From assembly GCA_046081125.1 (NCBI GenBank), contig JBJTVH010000008.1, forward strand, positions 1 through 34,342: a stretch of DNA of 34,342 nt, given 5' to 3'. Both the position numbers and the translations under genes were made by a program. The notes beneath the pieces are model-generated. The model did not search any database. It saw only the letters and a list, made by a program, of their open reading frames with translations, and was not told the origin of the DNA. This stretch comes from JBEIFW01 sp046081125. Its GTDB lineage: Bacteria > Actinomycetota > Acidimicrobiia > Acidimicrobiales > Ilumatobacteraceae. Positions 22,449 through 31,196 of this stretch are shown here, piece after piece; the stretch's first letter is position 1, and each line of letters starts with the position of its first letter.

Positions 22449-23498
22449 ATGGAACAGGCGCTGGCGGAGTTCCTCCGCCGCCATCATCCTGATGCCGAGT
22501 CGATCACGGTGGCGGCGTTCGAGCCGATACCGGGTGGCTTCTCACGCGAGACGTACCGGTTCGATGCCGTGGTCTGCGGCCCAGCCGGTGAGCAGCGCCG
22601 CCCCTACATCCTGCGCAAGGACCCGCCTGCTGCCGCGGCGATCCTGCACACGAGCCGCAAACTCGAGCACGAGTTGCTCGAGTCGTTGCGGGCGAACACC
22701 GCCGTTCCGGTCAGCCAGAGCTTCGGCTACGAACTCGACCCGGCCGTGTTCGGCGAGCCGGCGATGGTGATCGAGCGGATGCCGGGCAACGGGCGCACCT
22801 CGGATCTGTTCAACGAGGGCCCCGACGCCGACCAGGTCGACGACGTGATCCGTCACCTGTGCGAGCTCCTGGCGGAACTGCACCGCGCCGACGTCTCGGC
22901 GGTCGACCCGCACGGCGGTCTCGCCGATCCCCGAGGTGTCGGGGTCGACGCGTCGTCGTGGGAGCGCTACATCGAGACCACGCTCGAGTACTACCTGAAC
23001 GGCTACGACGGCATCGGGTACGACCCCGAGATGTTCGTGTTCCTGGACGCGATGCAGACGCTGCGCCGTACGCCGCCGCGACCGTTGCCGTTGACGATCG
23101 TCCACGGCGATTTCAACCCGGCGAACTTCCTGTACGCGAACGGTCGCGTCACCGCCCTCATCGACTGGGAGAACGCCCGCATCGGTGATCCCCGCGAAGA
23201 CCTCGGCTGGATGCTGACGATGGACGCGCTCAGCAACACCAGCGTCCTCGCCCATCCCCGGGACGAAGGCGGCTTCCTCGCCTACTACAACAAGCTCACC
23301 GGCTTCGAGGTGACGCCCGAGGAACTGGCGTGGTTCAGCATGTTCGCCACGATCAACGTGGCCGTGCCCGTGGCATCGGCCATCGGCCGGCGCGTCCGGC
23401 GTGAACACGACCAGTTCCTCCACCTGTACATGGTCGCCCCGAGCAGCGGGGCGTTGATCGGCTTCGCCCAGATGCTCGGCTACCCCGGAGCGGCGTGA
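22449..23498 (+). CDS. APH-like phosphotransferase family protein
   Basis: 349 aa with an aminoglycoside-phosphotransferase/protein-kinase-like fold. The N-terminal lobe holds FEPIPGGFSRETYRF (nucleotide loop) and YILRKDPP (lysine). The catalytic loop is VHGDFNPANFLY with Asp221, followed by metal-binding DWENARIGDPREDLGW. Actinobacterial members near acyl-CoA and steroid-type catabolic genes have unknown small-molecule substrates; antibiotic resistance should not be assumed. ATG 22449 has GGAGG 5 nt upstream. It overlaps the next gene (GTGATG), so the two are translationally coupled. Confidence 0.93.
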   Translation: MEQALAEFLRRHHPDAESITVAAFEPIPGGFSRETYRFDAVVCGPAGEQRRPYILRKDPPAAAAILHTSRKLEHELLESLRANTAVPVSQSFGYELDPAVFGEPAMVIERMPGNGRTSDLFNEGPDADQVDDVIRHLCELLAELHRADVSAVDPHGGLADPRGVGVDASSWERYIETTLEYYLNGYDGIGYDPEMFVFLDAMQTLRRTPPRPLPLTIVHGDFNPANFLYANGRVTALIDWENARIGDPREDLGWMLTMDALSNTSVLAHPRDEGGFLAYYNKLTGFEVTPEELAWFSMFATINVAVPVASAIGRRVRREHDQFLHLYMVAPSSGALIGFAQMLGYPGAA

Positions 23499-24004
23499 TG
23501 TACAACAGCCCTGATGTCGACCAGTACCTCGAGGGTCTGATCTTCGCCATCAACGACGAGATCCTCCCGGCGCTCAGCACCGCAAAGGCCCAGACGACGG
23601 CGGCGATGATGCAGGCCGTCCTGCAGCAGTTGCGCCAGACGATCCCGGTGTACCTCGGCTATCTCGTGGACGAGCACAACGCGATGCTCGAGGTGGTGCG
23701 GGAGGCAGCTGCGGCTCTCGGGGACGCAGCCGGGCCCGAGGCCGACCGGATCCGGGAACGGGCCGCTGGCCTCGGTACCGCAGCGCCCTTGCCGGCGCCA
23801 CCCGTCTACGGCGACGTGGTCGCGGCGCACCGGGTGCTCGGTCAGGCGCTCGTGGACGACGCCCGCGATCTCGACGTGCTGCAGCGGGCGGGCGACACCC
23901 GGGCCGATGCCGCGCTCGCCGTGCTACGGGCGCACTGGGGGCCGCGCTACGCGCGCGACCTCGCCACCATCACCGTCGGATCGGGGTTCCTCGGCCGGGG
24001 CTGA
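23498..24004 (+). CDS. Helical protein of unknown function coupled to the phosphotransferase
   Basis: 168 aa, not recognised. It appears nearly all-helical: DQYLEGLIFAINDEILPALS, then amphipathic helices through about residue 95, a Pro-rich linker (about 97-104), and a second helical part ending in ATITVGSGFLGRG. No signal peptide, TM segment or catalytic motif is seen. ATG 23498 shares its first base with the upstream stop; GTG 23495 is an alternative. Coupling suggests a subunit or accessory protein of the phosphotransferase. Its stop abuts the stop of the convergent SDR gene. Confidence 0.75.
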   Translation: MYNSPDVDQYLEGLIFAINDEILPALSTAKAQTTAAMMQAVLQQLRQTIPVYLGYLVDEHNAMLEVVREAAAALGDAAGPEADRIRERAAGLGTAAPLPAPPVYGDVVAAHRVLGQALVDDARDLDVLQRAGDTRADAALAVLRAHWGPRYARDLATITVGSGFLGRG

Positions 24005-24802
24005 TCAGCCGAGGATGCGTCCGCCGTCCACGAGCAGGGTCGTGCCGGTGATGTAGCTCGCCGCCGGCGACGCAAGGAACGCCACGACCCGGGCGTGCTC
24101 GTCGGGATCGCCGAAGCGGCCCAGCGGGGTGCGACGCCGGAACTCCTCGAAGTGCGGGCCGGACACCGGGTCGTTCACGGCTTGCTGGAGCGCTTCGGCG
24201 TCGACGGCGCCCGGCGCCACCCCGACCACCCGGATCCCGTGCGGACCGAACTCCTTGGCCAGCGTGGCGGTCATCGTGATGACGGCCGCCTTCGACGAGT
24301 CGTAGGCGACCATCCCGGGGTGGGACGGGTGGTACGGGTTGATGGAAGCGATAGTGACGAGCACGCCGGGCTGGCGCGCCGCCACCCACCGGGCCAGAGC
24401 CCACCGGCAGCAGGTGAACAGGCCCTCCACGTTGGTGGCGAACATGTCGTGGAATGCGTCGTCGGTCATCTTCAGCGTCGCCCGCCGGTAGAAGATCCCG
24501 GCGTTGCCGACCATCACGTCGAGCGAGCCGAGGATCTCGGCGGCGGTGTCGAGCCCGGCGATCACCTGGGCCGGATCGCGCACGTCCATCGTCGAGCCGA
24601 TCACGCGGGCCCCGGTCTCGGCGCCGATCTCCGCCGCGGTGGCGACGGCCAGATCGCCGTCGAGGTCCGGGATCGCAACCGCAGCGCCCGCCGCAGCGAA
24701 CCGTCGGGCGATCGCCCGACCGAGCCCCCGGGCGCCGCCGGTGACGACCACCCCCTTGCCGGAGAAGTCCAACAGCTCGGCAAAGGACGGCAGGGTGGTC
24801 AT
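24005..24802 (-). CDS. SDR-family NAD(P)-dependent oxidoreductase
   Basis: 265 aa classical SDR. Cofactor motif TGGARGLG is at 21-28. Asp46 after the second strand (AIPDLDGD) suggests NAD(H) preference. NAG is at 100-102 and the catalytic triad is Ser153, Tyr167 and Lys171 (YDSSK). The C-terminus ASYITGTTLLVDGG is typical. ATG 24802 overlaps the stop of the second SDR by 4 nt (ATGA), making it the last gene of a P450-SDR-SDR operon. Substrate unknown; alcohol/ketone oxidation after P450 hydroxylation is a reasonable inference. Confidence 0.95.
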   Translation of the reverse strand: MTTLPSFAELLDFSGKGVVVTGGARGLGRAIARRFAAAGAAVAIPDLDGDLAVATAAEIGAETGARVIGSTMDVRDPAQVIAGLDTAAEILGSLDVMVGNAGIFYRRATLKMTDDAFHDMFATNVEGLFTCCRWALARWVAARQPGVLVTIASINPYHPSHPGMVAYDSSKAAVITMTATLAKEFGPHGIRVVGVAPGAVDAEALQQAVNDPVSGPHFEEFRRRTPLGRFGDPDEHARVVAFLASPAASYITGTTLLVDGGRILG

Positions 24803-25521
24803 CGGTGCTCCTCGGTCGGTCGGCTGGCGAGCCAGCTGGTGGCAGCGGTGGCGAACCCGCCGTCGACGTCGACGACGGTGCCGGTGACGTAGCGGGCGGC
24901 GGGGGACACGAGGAACGACACGACGTCGGCGATCTCCTCGGGCGCGCCGATGCGGCGCAGCGGGACCCGGCGTCCTATCCCGGCGCGCGTGCCGCCCGGC
25001 CCGTACTGCGCGTCGGTGCCCTCGGTGTGGATCAGACCCGGCGCGACGGCGTTCACCCGCACACCCTGGGGGCCGAGCTCGGCGGCGAGCTGGCGGGTGA
25101 GCGCTTCGAGGGCCGCTTTGGTGGAGGGGTAGATCCCGGCGCCGGGCGTGGGTACCCGGGCCGTCACCGAACTGACGACCACGATGCTCCCAGCGCCGTT
25201 GCGCCGCAATGCCGGGGCGAAGGCCCGCACGCAGGCGAGCGTCCCGAGCAGGTTGACCTCGACGACGCGTCGGATCTCCTCGATCGGTAGCTCGAGCACC
25301 GACCCGTGATGCCAGACGCCGGCGACGCACACGAGGGCCGCCACGTCATCGAGGCGGCTGGCGACATGGTCGAGCGCCCCGTGGTCGGTGATGTCGATCT
25401 CGACGTCACCCGGACCGGCATCGCTGCGGTCGAGGCCGACCACGGCGAGGCCGTCGGCGCGCAGGCGGGCCGCAACCGCAGCGCCGATCCCCCGGGCCGC
25501 GCCGGTGACGACCGCGGTCAT
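24799..25521 (-). CDS. SDR-family NAD(P)-dependent oxidoreductase
   Basis: 240 aa classical SDR. TGAARGIG is at 6-13, Asp31 (GLDRSD) suggests NAD(H), and the triad is Ser118, Tyr131 and Lys135 (YPSTK). The C-terminus RYVTGTVVDVDGGF is typical. ATG 25521 starts right before the first strand (MTAVVTGAARG); the longer in-frame leader lies within the P450 gene and is not conserved. It overlaps the P450 stop and the following SDR start by 4 nt each. Confidence 0.95.
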   Translation of the reverse strand: MTAVVTGAARGIGAAVAARLRADGLAVVGLDRSDAGPGDVEIDITDHGALDHVASRLDDVAALVCVAGVWHHGSVLELPIEEIRRVVEVNLLGTLACVRAFAPALRRNGAGSIVVVSSVTARVPTPGAGIYPSTKAALEALTRQLAAELGPQGVRVNAVAPGLIHTEGTDAQYGPGGTRAGIGRRVPLRRIGAPEEIADVVSFLVSPAARYVTGTVVDVDGGFATAATSWLASRPTEEHR

Positions 25522-26738
25522 GAGCGGTGGACGCGTACGTCGAGCCGCAGCAGGCCGCGCAGGTGGAAGTGGGGTCGCCACGCCGCACCGTCGAGGTCCA
25601 CCTCGAGGCGCGGGTAGCGCCGGGCCAGCTCCTCGAGCGCGATCCGGCCTTCGAGACGCGCCAACGGCGCGCCGGGGCAGTAGTGGGGCCCGAACCCGAA
25701 CGCGAGGTGGGTGCGCAGCTCGGGTCGGTCGAGATGGAAGCCGTCGGGGTCGCCGAACGCAGCCGGGTCACGGTTCGCCGACGCCCACACCAGGTGGACG
25801 CGCTCGCCGGCGGGGATCGTCGTGCCGTTGACCGTTGCGTCGGTCGTGGTGCGCCGGTACAGGGCCTGCACCGGGGATTCGATGCGCAGGGCTTCCTCGA
25901 CCGCGGCGGGGGCGAGGCCGGGGTTGGCGACGATCGCCGGCCAGAGGTCGTTGCGGGCGAGGTGATAGAGGACCGATCCGAGCAGGTTCGTCGAGGTCTC
26001 GTTGCCGGCGACGAGCAACTGCACGGCGATCGAGCACAGTTCGCCGTCGCTGAGGACGCTCCCGTCGTCTCGACGCAGCGTGGCCAGATCCGACAGCACG
26101 TCGTCGCGCGGCGCCTCACGGCGGTCCGCGCAGGTGGCCAGCAGGTACTCGTAGAACTCGATCCGGGAGCGGGCCGCCGCGACCTGCTCGTCGTCGGTCA
26201 GGTCGGCCGACAGCCCGGACGCGATGTCGTCGGACCACCGTTTGAACACCGGGAACTCGTCCTCGGGCACGCCGAGGATGCGGCTGATCACCCGCATCGG
26301 GAGCGGGACGGCCATCGCGTCCATCACCTCGACCGGGCCGCCGGTATCGAGGGCGTCGGCGAGTTCGACGGCGATCGAGCGGACCATCGGTTCCATGGCC
26401 GCCACCCGGGACGGCTTGAACGCCTCGTTGACGATCCGGCGGATCTCGGTGTGGGCCGGCGGGTCGAGGGTGAGCAGCGTGTCGACCGGCCGTGGGCCGG
26501 CGGCGAGCAACGCCCGGGCCTCGGGGCACAACCGGATCTGGCCCGAGGCCGAGGTCCGGTTGGAGAACGTGACGGTGTCGCGCGCCGCAGCGAGGACGTC
26601 GGCGTGCCGGGTGACGACCCACAACTCGTGGGCCTCGTCGTGGAACACCCCACCGGCATCCCGCAGGGCGCAGAAGGCGGCGCCGGGATCGGCCCGGTGC
26701 GCCGCCGAGAGCGGGTCGTACTGGGGGACGGACGTCAT
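25518..26738 (-). CDS. Cytochrome P450
   Basis: 406 aa soluble bacterial P450. The I-helix oxygen-activation segment LLVAGNETSTN, the K-helix ExxR in EEALRIES and the heme loop FGFGPHYCPGAPLAR with thiolate ligand Cys354 are all visible. It needs a ferredoxin and reductase, neither encoded nearby. ATG 26738 gives MTSVPQYDPLSAAHRADPG. As first gene of the P450-SDR-SDR operon it probably hydroxylates a lipophilic substrate that the two SDRs then oxidise. It is divergent from the metallopeptidase gene. Confidence 0.96.
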   Translation of the reverse strand: MTSVPQYDPLSAAHRADPGAAFCALRDAGGVFHDEAHELWVVTRHADVLAAARDTVTFSNRTSASGQIRLCPEARALLAAGPRPVDTLLTLDPPAHTEIRRIVNEAFKPSRVAAMEPMVRSIAVELADALDTGGPVEVMDAMAVPLPMRVISRILGVPEDEFPVFKRWSDDIASGLSADLTDDEQVAAARSRIEFYEYLLATCADRREAPRDDVLSDLATLRRDDGSVLSDGELCSIAVQLLVAGNETSTNLLGSVLYHLARNDLWPAIVANPGLAPAAVEEALRIESPVQALYRRTTTDATVNGTTIPAGERVHLVWASANRDPAAFGDPDGFHLDRPELRTHLAFGFGPHYCPGAPLARLEGRIALEELARRYPRLEVDLDGAAWRPHFHLRGLLRLDVRVHRS

Positions 26739-26795
26739 CGGGCCACTCTGCCACGGGACGACCGGCGGGCTCGGCGGTGGTCAGATGGCAGACTG

Positions 26796-26818
26796 CCGCC
26801 GTCCTGCGAGGACGGCGG
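26796..26818 (+). promoter_or_regulatory. Hairpin covering the likely ribosome-binding site of the metallopeptidase gene
   Basis: Perfect 10-bp arms CCGCCGTCCT (26796-26805) and AGGACGGCGG (26809-26818) have a 3-nt loop. The right arm contains the GAGGAC ribosome-binding-site-like sequence, and its last G is the first base of candidate start GTG 26818. If that start is used, folding would hide the site. If ATG 26785 is used instead, the repeat is coding. Confidence 0.4.
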
Positions 26819-28874
26819 TGACCGAGGCGTCGGGCCGCATGCCGGCCGAGCGCCGGCCCGCCCCGCATGCTCCGGCCGGGAGCCGCGCTGCGCCGGGCGG
26901 CGCCGAGGCGGGACCGCACCTCGCCGGGCTCGCCCCCGGGCTGCCGGCGTCGCCGCTGCGCCTCCAGCGCCTCGCAGGAAACCGTTCCGTGGCGGCCGCA
27001 GTGCGCAAGATCGTGCAGCGGGTTGAGGTCGCCGGAGTCGCCACGGGGGAGACGCTGTACAACCAGCCCGGGGCGAACGGCGCCGCTGCTGCTGCTTCCT
27101 ACTCGATCGATGCGAACTACGAGATGAACCGCAACGGTGACAGTGGGGTCACCGTCAACGTCCGGATCAAGTTCCTCAGCCAGGTCCGTAACGCCGTGCC
27201 CCCGCCACCCGGGGTCGCGGGTGCGCCACCGCTGGGCGCTCTGATCGGGAACCCGGTCGAGATCCCGGCCGCCGATGCGCGTCGGGCATGGGCTCAAACG
27301 ACGGCAGCGAGTGCGCTGACCCATTGGGCCAACCGCCTCACGCTCATCGGCGAGGAGTTCAACTTCTTCTCGGCGAACACTCGCAAGCGGCTCCCGGTGA
27401 CGTTCCAGGCCACGCCGGTGTTCGGCTTGAACGACCCGGCGCACAACACGGTCATCGTCCATCCGTCGTCGGTTGTCGGCGGCTCACCCGGGAATCCCAT
27501 CGACGCCGGCAATTACTACGTTGCAAAAGACGCTGGGTACCCGGCGAACGACGACATCATCTACGCGCACGAGTACGGCCACCTCCTGGGCATCGCCGAC
27601 GAGTACAGCCAATCGAACGAGCAGATGAATGCTCTGCTGCATCAGGCAGCTCCCGGGGGTGCAGCCAGCGCCATGGCGGCGCTCGACCGCACGACCGTGG
27701 AGCGCATGGTGCTCGCTGCGATGTCCAGACCCTTGCACGCTCAACTCGTCGCTGCGATCGGGCCGGTCACCGATGCGATACGGGCGCAGCGAGCGGCGGT
27801 CAAGCGCCGTATGGGGGCGGCGGCCCGCCAAGGCGCGGTGGACCCTGCGGTGCAGACGGCGCTCACGGCCGCCCTCGCCGCAGTGGCGACCCCCGGTCTT
27901 GCGCCGAGTATCCCAGGGATCGTTGCGTTCCAAACGACCACGAACTTCTCGAATCTCGAGCGGGCTGGCGAAGGTGTCGAGGCCGGTTTCAGCGCAGCGG
28001 CGCTGACGGCGTCGATCACGAACGCCTATGGGCAAGCGCTCCTGGACCCGCAGGCCACCAACGTGGCCGTTGCCGGGCTCGGGGATGTGCGTGTGAACAT
28101 GACCCGCGGGATGTACGCAGCCGCCGGTCCGGGATCGCCGGTGGCAGGATCGGCTGCGGTGCTGGCCGGCTCCACCGTGGGAGCCGTTGGCCCCGGTCTC
28201 CCGGCGGTGCCGCCCCCGGCGACCCTTGCGGGTCAGCTCGCTGCGCTGCCGGGCACGTGGTCCGCAGCCGGCGGTGTGATCGAGACCGGGGTGACCGGTC
28301 CGGCCTTCGCCGCCAAGATGGCGGCGGCGATCAGCGGGGCCGCAGCAGCCCAGGCTGAAGCCGCCGCAGCGCTCCCGCCGGGAGTCGCCGCCCCTGCAAT
28401 CGGCGCAGCGGCGCCGCTCTACCGGCAGGCATACGAACTCGTTGCCAATACGGCACGGACGGCCTCCCAGGAGATCGCGAGCGGGCTCGTCGCTGCGGCG
28501 GTCCAGCCGGTGCTCACCAGCAGCGTTGCGTCGTTCCAGAGCGCGATCCAGGCGGAGGTGACCCGCATCATGGCGACCCCGCCGGGCGGACTGGCTGCAG
28601 CAGGTGCCCCCGATCCGAACATGACGGCGATGGTGAACGCCATGAAGGCGCGGCTCGACGCGGCCAAGGCAGCTACTGCTGGAAGCGGCCGGGATCCGCT
28701 CGGAGCCGGCACGCCCGCACCAGACCAGGACGTCACCTACAGCTACCAGGGGCTCATGGGTCCAACGCCACGGCTGCACTGCGGGCGGATCAGTTCGCAC
28801 CGATGGTGCAACAGTTCAACGACCGCCTGCGGACCATTTTCGAACCGACACCGTTCACCGCCGAGGTGCGCTGA
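26818..28874 (+). CDS. Putative exported zinc metallopeptidase with DUF4157/eCIS-type N-terminal motif, one frameshift
   Basis: About 685 aa after one frame correction. An unstructured Pro/Ala leader precedes LRLQRLAGNRSV (about 48-58) and IVQR (about 65-68). This LQR-AGN-V-QR pattern is common in DUF4157 proteins and in cargo of extracellular contractile injection systems. The middle domain (about 75-280) has the zinc motif HEYGHLLGIADEY (His251, Glu252, His255, Asp261), HExxH with a downstream GxxDEY reminiscent of M64-like peptidases. A long Ala-rich helical tail follows. No Sec signal is seen. At 28758-28760 the frame shifts by one missing base; the continuing frame (SNATAALRADQFAPMVQQF) ends in TGA overlapping the next ATG. 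Starts at 26785 and 26839 are also possible. Function as effector is inferred. Confidence 0.78.
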
Positions 28875-29575
28875 TGGCCCACCGGGTGGCAGGGATCCGT
28901 TGGCGCACCGGGCCGCCGACGTCGATCGACGAGGAGTTGGTCCTCTACGACGATGGTGCAGCCTGGCTCGTTGCTCGCCGTCCCCGGCAATCCCCGCATC
29001 TCGTCGGATCCTTTGCGGTCGATGCGGCGACGAGTGAGCCTGCCGCCTGCGCAAGCCTGGCCGGTCTGGCCGGTCCGCTCGCTGTCGACCTGCTCGCACC
29101 GCCGCTCGACGGTGCAGCTGCGGCCGCGTTCGTGGCGGCGGAACGGCTGGCGACGCAGTGCCGCAGTGCTCCGCGCCGGGTCGTTGAGTGGTTCACCCGT
29201 GCGCTCGGGGCGGGCGAGCACGGCCGATGCCGGATCGCGCTCGGTGCCGTGTGCCGGGGCAGTGAACCCGTCGAGTTCGAACTCGAACCGGCAGGCTCCG
29301 GCATTGCCTGGCTCGAGGGCGACCGACCGATCGGCTGGTGCGACCTGCCGGTGCCGCTGATCGGATTCGTCACTCCTGACGGGACCGGCCTCGGTGGCGT
29401 GGGCCGCCTGGGGCGGGCCGAGCCGGGAGTCTTCGGCGTGGTCGCGCTCGACGTACCGGTTCCTGAGCAAGCCGACGGCCTGTTCGTCCAGGTCGCCGGC
29501 TGGCTCTACACCACGCTGCCCGATGAGGACGTTCCCATGCCGTTCGTTGCCCGGACCGAGTCGGCGCTGCGGTAG
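28874..29575 (+). CDS. Unknown protein coupled to the metallopeptidase (candidate immunity/inhibitor/chaperone)
   Basis: 233 aa, no family recognised. ATG 28874 shares a base with the metallopeptidase stop (TGATG), so translation is coupled. It looks like a soluble alpha/beta protein without signal peptide or TM segment. The N-terminal part (IDEELVLYDDGAAWLVARR) looks like a beta-sheet domain. The C-terminal half includes CRIALGAVCRGSEPVEFELE and WLYTTLPDEDVPMPF. No catalytic motif is visible. One gene directly after a candidate toxic peptidase, in the same operon, is the usual place for an inhibitor, immunity protein or loading chaperone; that role is inference from position alone. Confidence 0.7.
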   Translation: MAHRVAGIRWRTGPPTSIDEELVLYDDGAAWLVARRPRQSPHLVGSFAVDAATSEPAACASLAGLAGPLAVDLLAPPLDGAAAAAFVAAERLATQCRSAPRRVVEWFTRALGAGEHGRCRIALGAVCRGSEPVEFELEPAGSGIAWLEGDRPIGWCDLPVPLIGFVTPDGTGLGGVGRLGRAEPGVFGVVALDVPVPEQADGLFVQVAGWLYTTLPDEDVPMPFVARTESALR

Positions 29576-29648
29576 GCGCGATCGTCCTGCCGGCGGCTGC
29601 CGCGGGGTCGTGGCCGCTACGGTCGCCCGCAAGGGAAGGGAGGATCCG

Positions 29649-31196
29649 ATGTACCCCGGTGCTCATGCTCTGGCTCATCCGGACAAGCCGTGTGTGGTGA
29701 TGGCCGGGTCGGGCGAGGTGATCACGTACGCCGAGTTCGAGGCCCGCGCGAACCGCCTCGCCCATCTGCTGCGGGACCACGGCCTCCAGCGGCTCGACCA
29801 TGTTGCGATCTTCATGGAGAACAACGGCCGCTACCTGGAAGCGTGCAGCGCCGGGCAGCGCGCCGGGCTCTATTACACGCCGGTCAACTCCCATCTCACC
29901 GCCGACGAACTGGCGTTCATCGTCAACGACAGCATGTCGCGGGTGCTGATCGTGTCGGCGGCCACCCGCGCCGTCGCCGCCGAGGCCCTGGCCCAGTGCC
30001 CGGGGGTGTCGCTGGCCCTGTGCGTCGGGGGAACCGGGGGCGACGACCGCTTCGTCGACTTCGAGGCGGCAACTGCGGGATTCCCGACGTCCCCGATCGC
30101 CGACGAGCGCCTCGGCGTGGCGATGCTCTACTCCTCGGGCACCACCGGCCGGCCGAAGGGGATCCTGCGGCCGTTGCCCGACCAGGCCCCGGACGAGCAG
30201 ACGCCGCTGTTCGTGTTCCTCGACCGGCTGTGGCGCTACCGGCCCGGCATGACGTACCTGTCGCCCGCGCCCCTGTACCACTCCGCGCCGCAGGCGGCCG
30301 TCGGACTCACGCTGTCCAACGGCGGCACGGTGATCGTGATGGAGCGGTTCGATCCCGAGCAGTACCTCGCCCTCGTCGAGCGGTACCGGGTCACCCACAG
30401 CCAGCTCGTGCCGACCATGTTCAGTCGCATGCTCAAGCTCCCCGAAGACGTCCGGTCGCGCTACGACCTCAGCTCGCTGGAGGTCGTCGTGCATGCAGCG
30501 GCTCCCTGCCCGGTGCCCGTCAAGGAGCAGATGATCGAGTGGTGGGGTCCGATCATCCACGAGTACTACGGCGCGACCGAAGGTCTCGGGTTCACGGCGT
30601 GCGACTCGCCGGAATGGTTGGCGCACAGGGGCACCGTCGGCCGGGTGATCCTCGGCGAACTGCACGTGCTCGACGACGAGGGCCGCAAGTGCCCGGTGGG
30701 CACGTCGGGAACGTTGTGGTTCAAGACGGCGACGCCGTTCTCGTACTTCAACGACGAGGCCAAGACCCGGGAGGCGACGTCGGCCGACGGGACGATGACG
30801 ACGGTGAACGACGTCGGCTACCTCGATGCCGACGGCTTCGTCTACCTGACCGACCGCAAGACCTACATGATCATCTCCGGTGGGGTGAACGTGTATCCGC
30901 AGGAGTGCGAGAACCTGTTGATCACCCACCCGAAGGTGGCCGACGCCGCCGTGTTCGGAGTGCCCAACGAGGATCTCGGCGAGGAGGTCAAGGCCGTCGT
31001 GCAGGTGATGCCCGGCATCGAACCCGGACCCGAGCTCGAGCGGGAACTGATCGCGTTCTGCCGGGACCACCTCGCCACGATCAAGTGCCCGCGCTCGGTC
31101 GACTTCGACGCCGAGTTGCCTCGGTTGCCGACCGGGAAGCTGTACAAGCGTCTGCTGCGCGACCGCTACTGGGAGGGCCGCACGAACCGCATCTGA
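29649..31196 (+). CDS. AMP-dependent acyl-CoA ligase (ANL superfamily)
   Basis: 515 aa. P-loop YSSGTTGRPKG is at 161-171, A5-type motif YYGATEGLG follows near 310, and the hinge region contains YLTDRKTYMIISGGVNVYP. The C-terminal catalytic lysine lies in LPTGKLYKRLLRDRYW. It should activate a carboxylic acid as acyl-AMP and transfer it to CoA. The sequence resembles long-chain/steroid-acid FadD-like enzymes, but the substrate cannot be read. ATG 29649 follows a strong GGGAGGA site. It follows the unknown gene by 73 bp and may have its own promoter. It fits the acyl-CoA theme of the crotonase gene. Confidence 0.95.
   Translation: MYPGAHALAHPDKPCVVMAGSGEVITYAEFEARANRLAHLLRDHGLQRLDHVAIFMENNGRYLEACSAGQRAGLYYTPVNSHLTADELAFIVNDSMSRVLIVSAATRAVAAEALAQCPGVSLALCVGGTGGDDRFVDFEAATAGFPTSPIADERLGVAMLYSSGTTGRPKGILRPLPDQAPDEQTPLFVFLDRLWRYRPGMTYLSPAPLYHSAPQAAVGLTLSNGGTVIVMERFDPEQYLALVERYRVTHSQLVPTMFSRMLKLPEDVRSRYDLSSLEVVVHAAAPCPVPVKEQMIEWWGPIIHEYYGATEGLGFTACDSPEWLAHRGTVGRVILGELHVLDDEGRKCPVGTSGTLWFKTATPFSYFNDEAKTREATSADGTMTTVNDVGYLDADGFVYLTDRKTYMIISGGVNVYPQECENLLITHPKVADAAVFGVPNEDLGEEVKAVVQVMPGIEPGPELERELIAFCRDHLATIKCPRSVDFDAELPRLPTGKLYKRLLRDRYWEGRTNRI

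Noticed and set aside
22449..23498. Calling the phosphotransferase an aminoglycoside resistance gene
   Set aside because: Only the broad APH fold motifs are present. The context is acyl-CoA and P450 metabolism, with no sign of resistance or mobility.
26224..26784. An in-frame upstream extension of the metallopeptidase gene
   Set aside because: It is antisense of the P450 coding region and shows no family-like sequence. Credible starts lie at 26785, 26818 and 26839.
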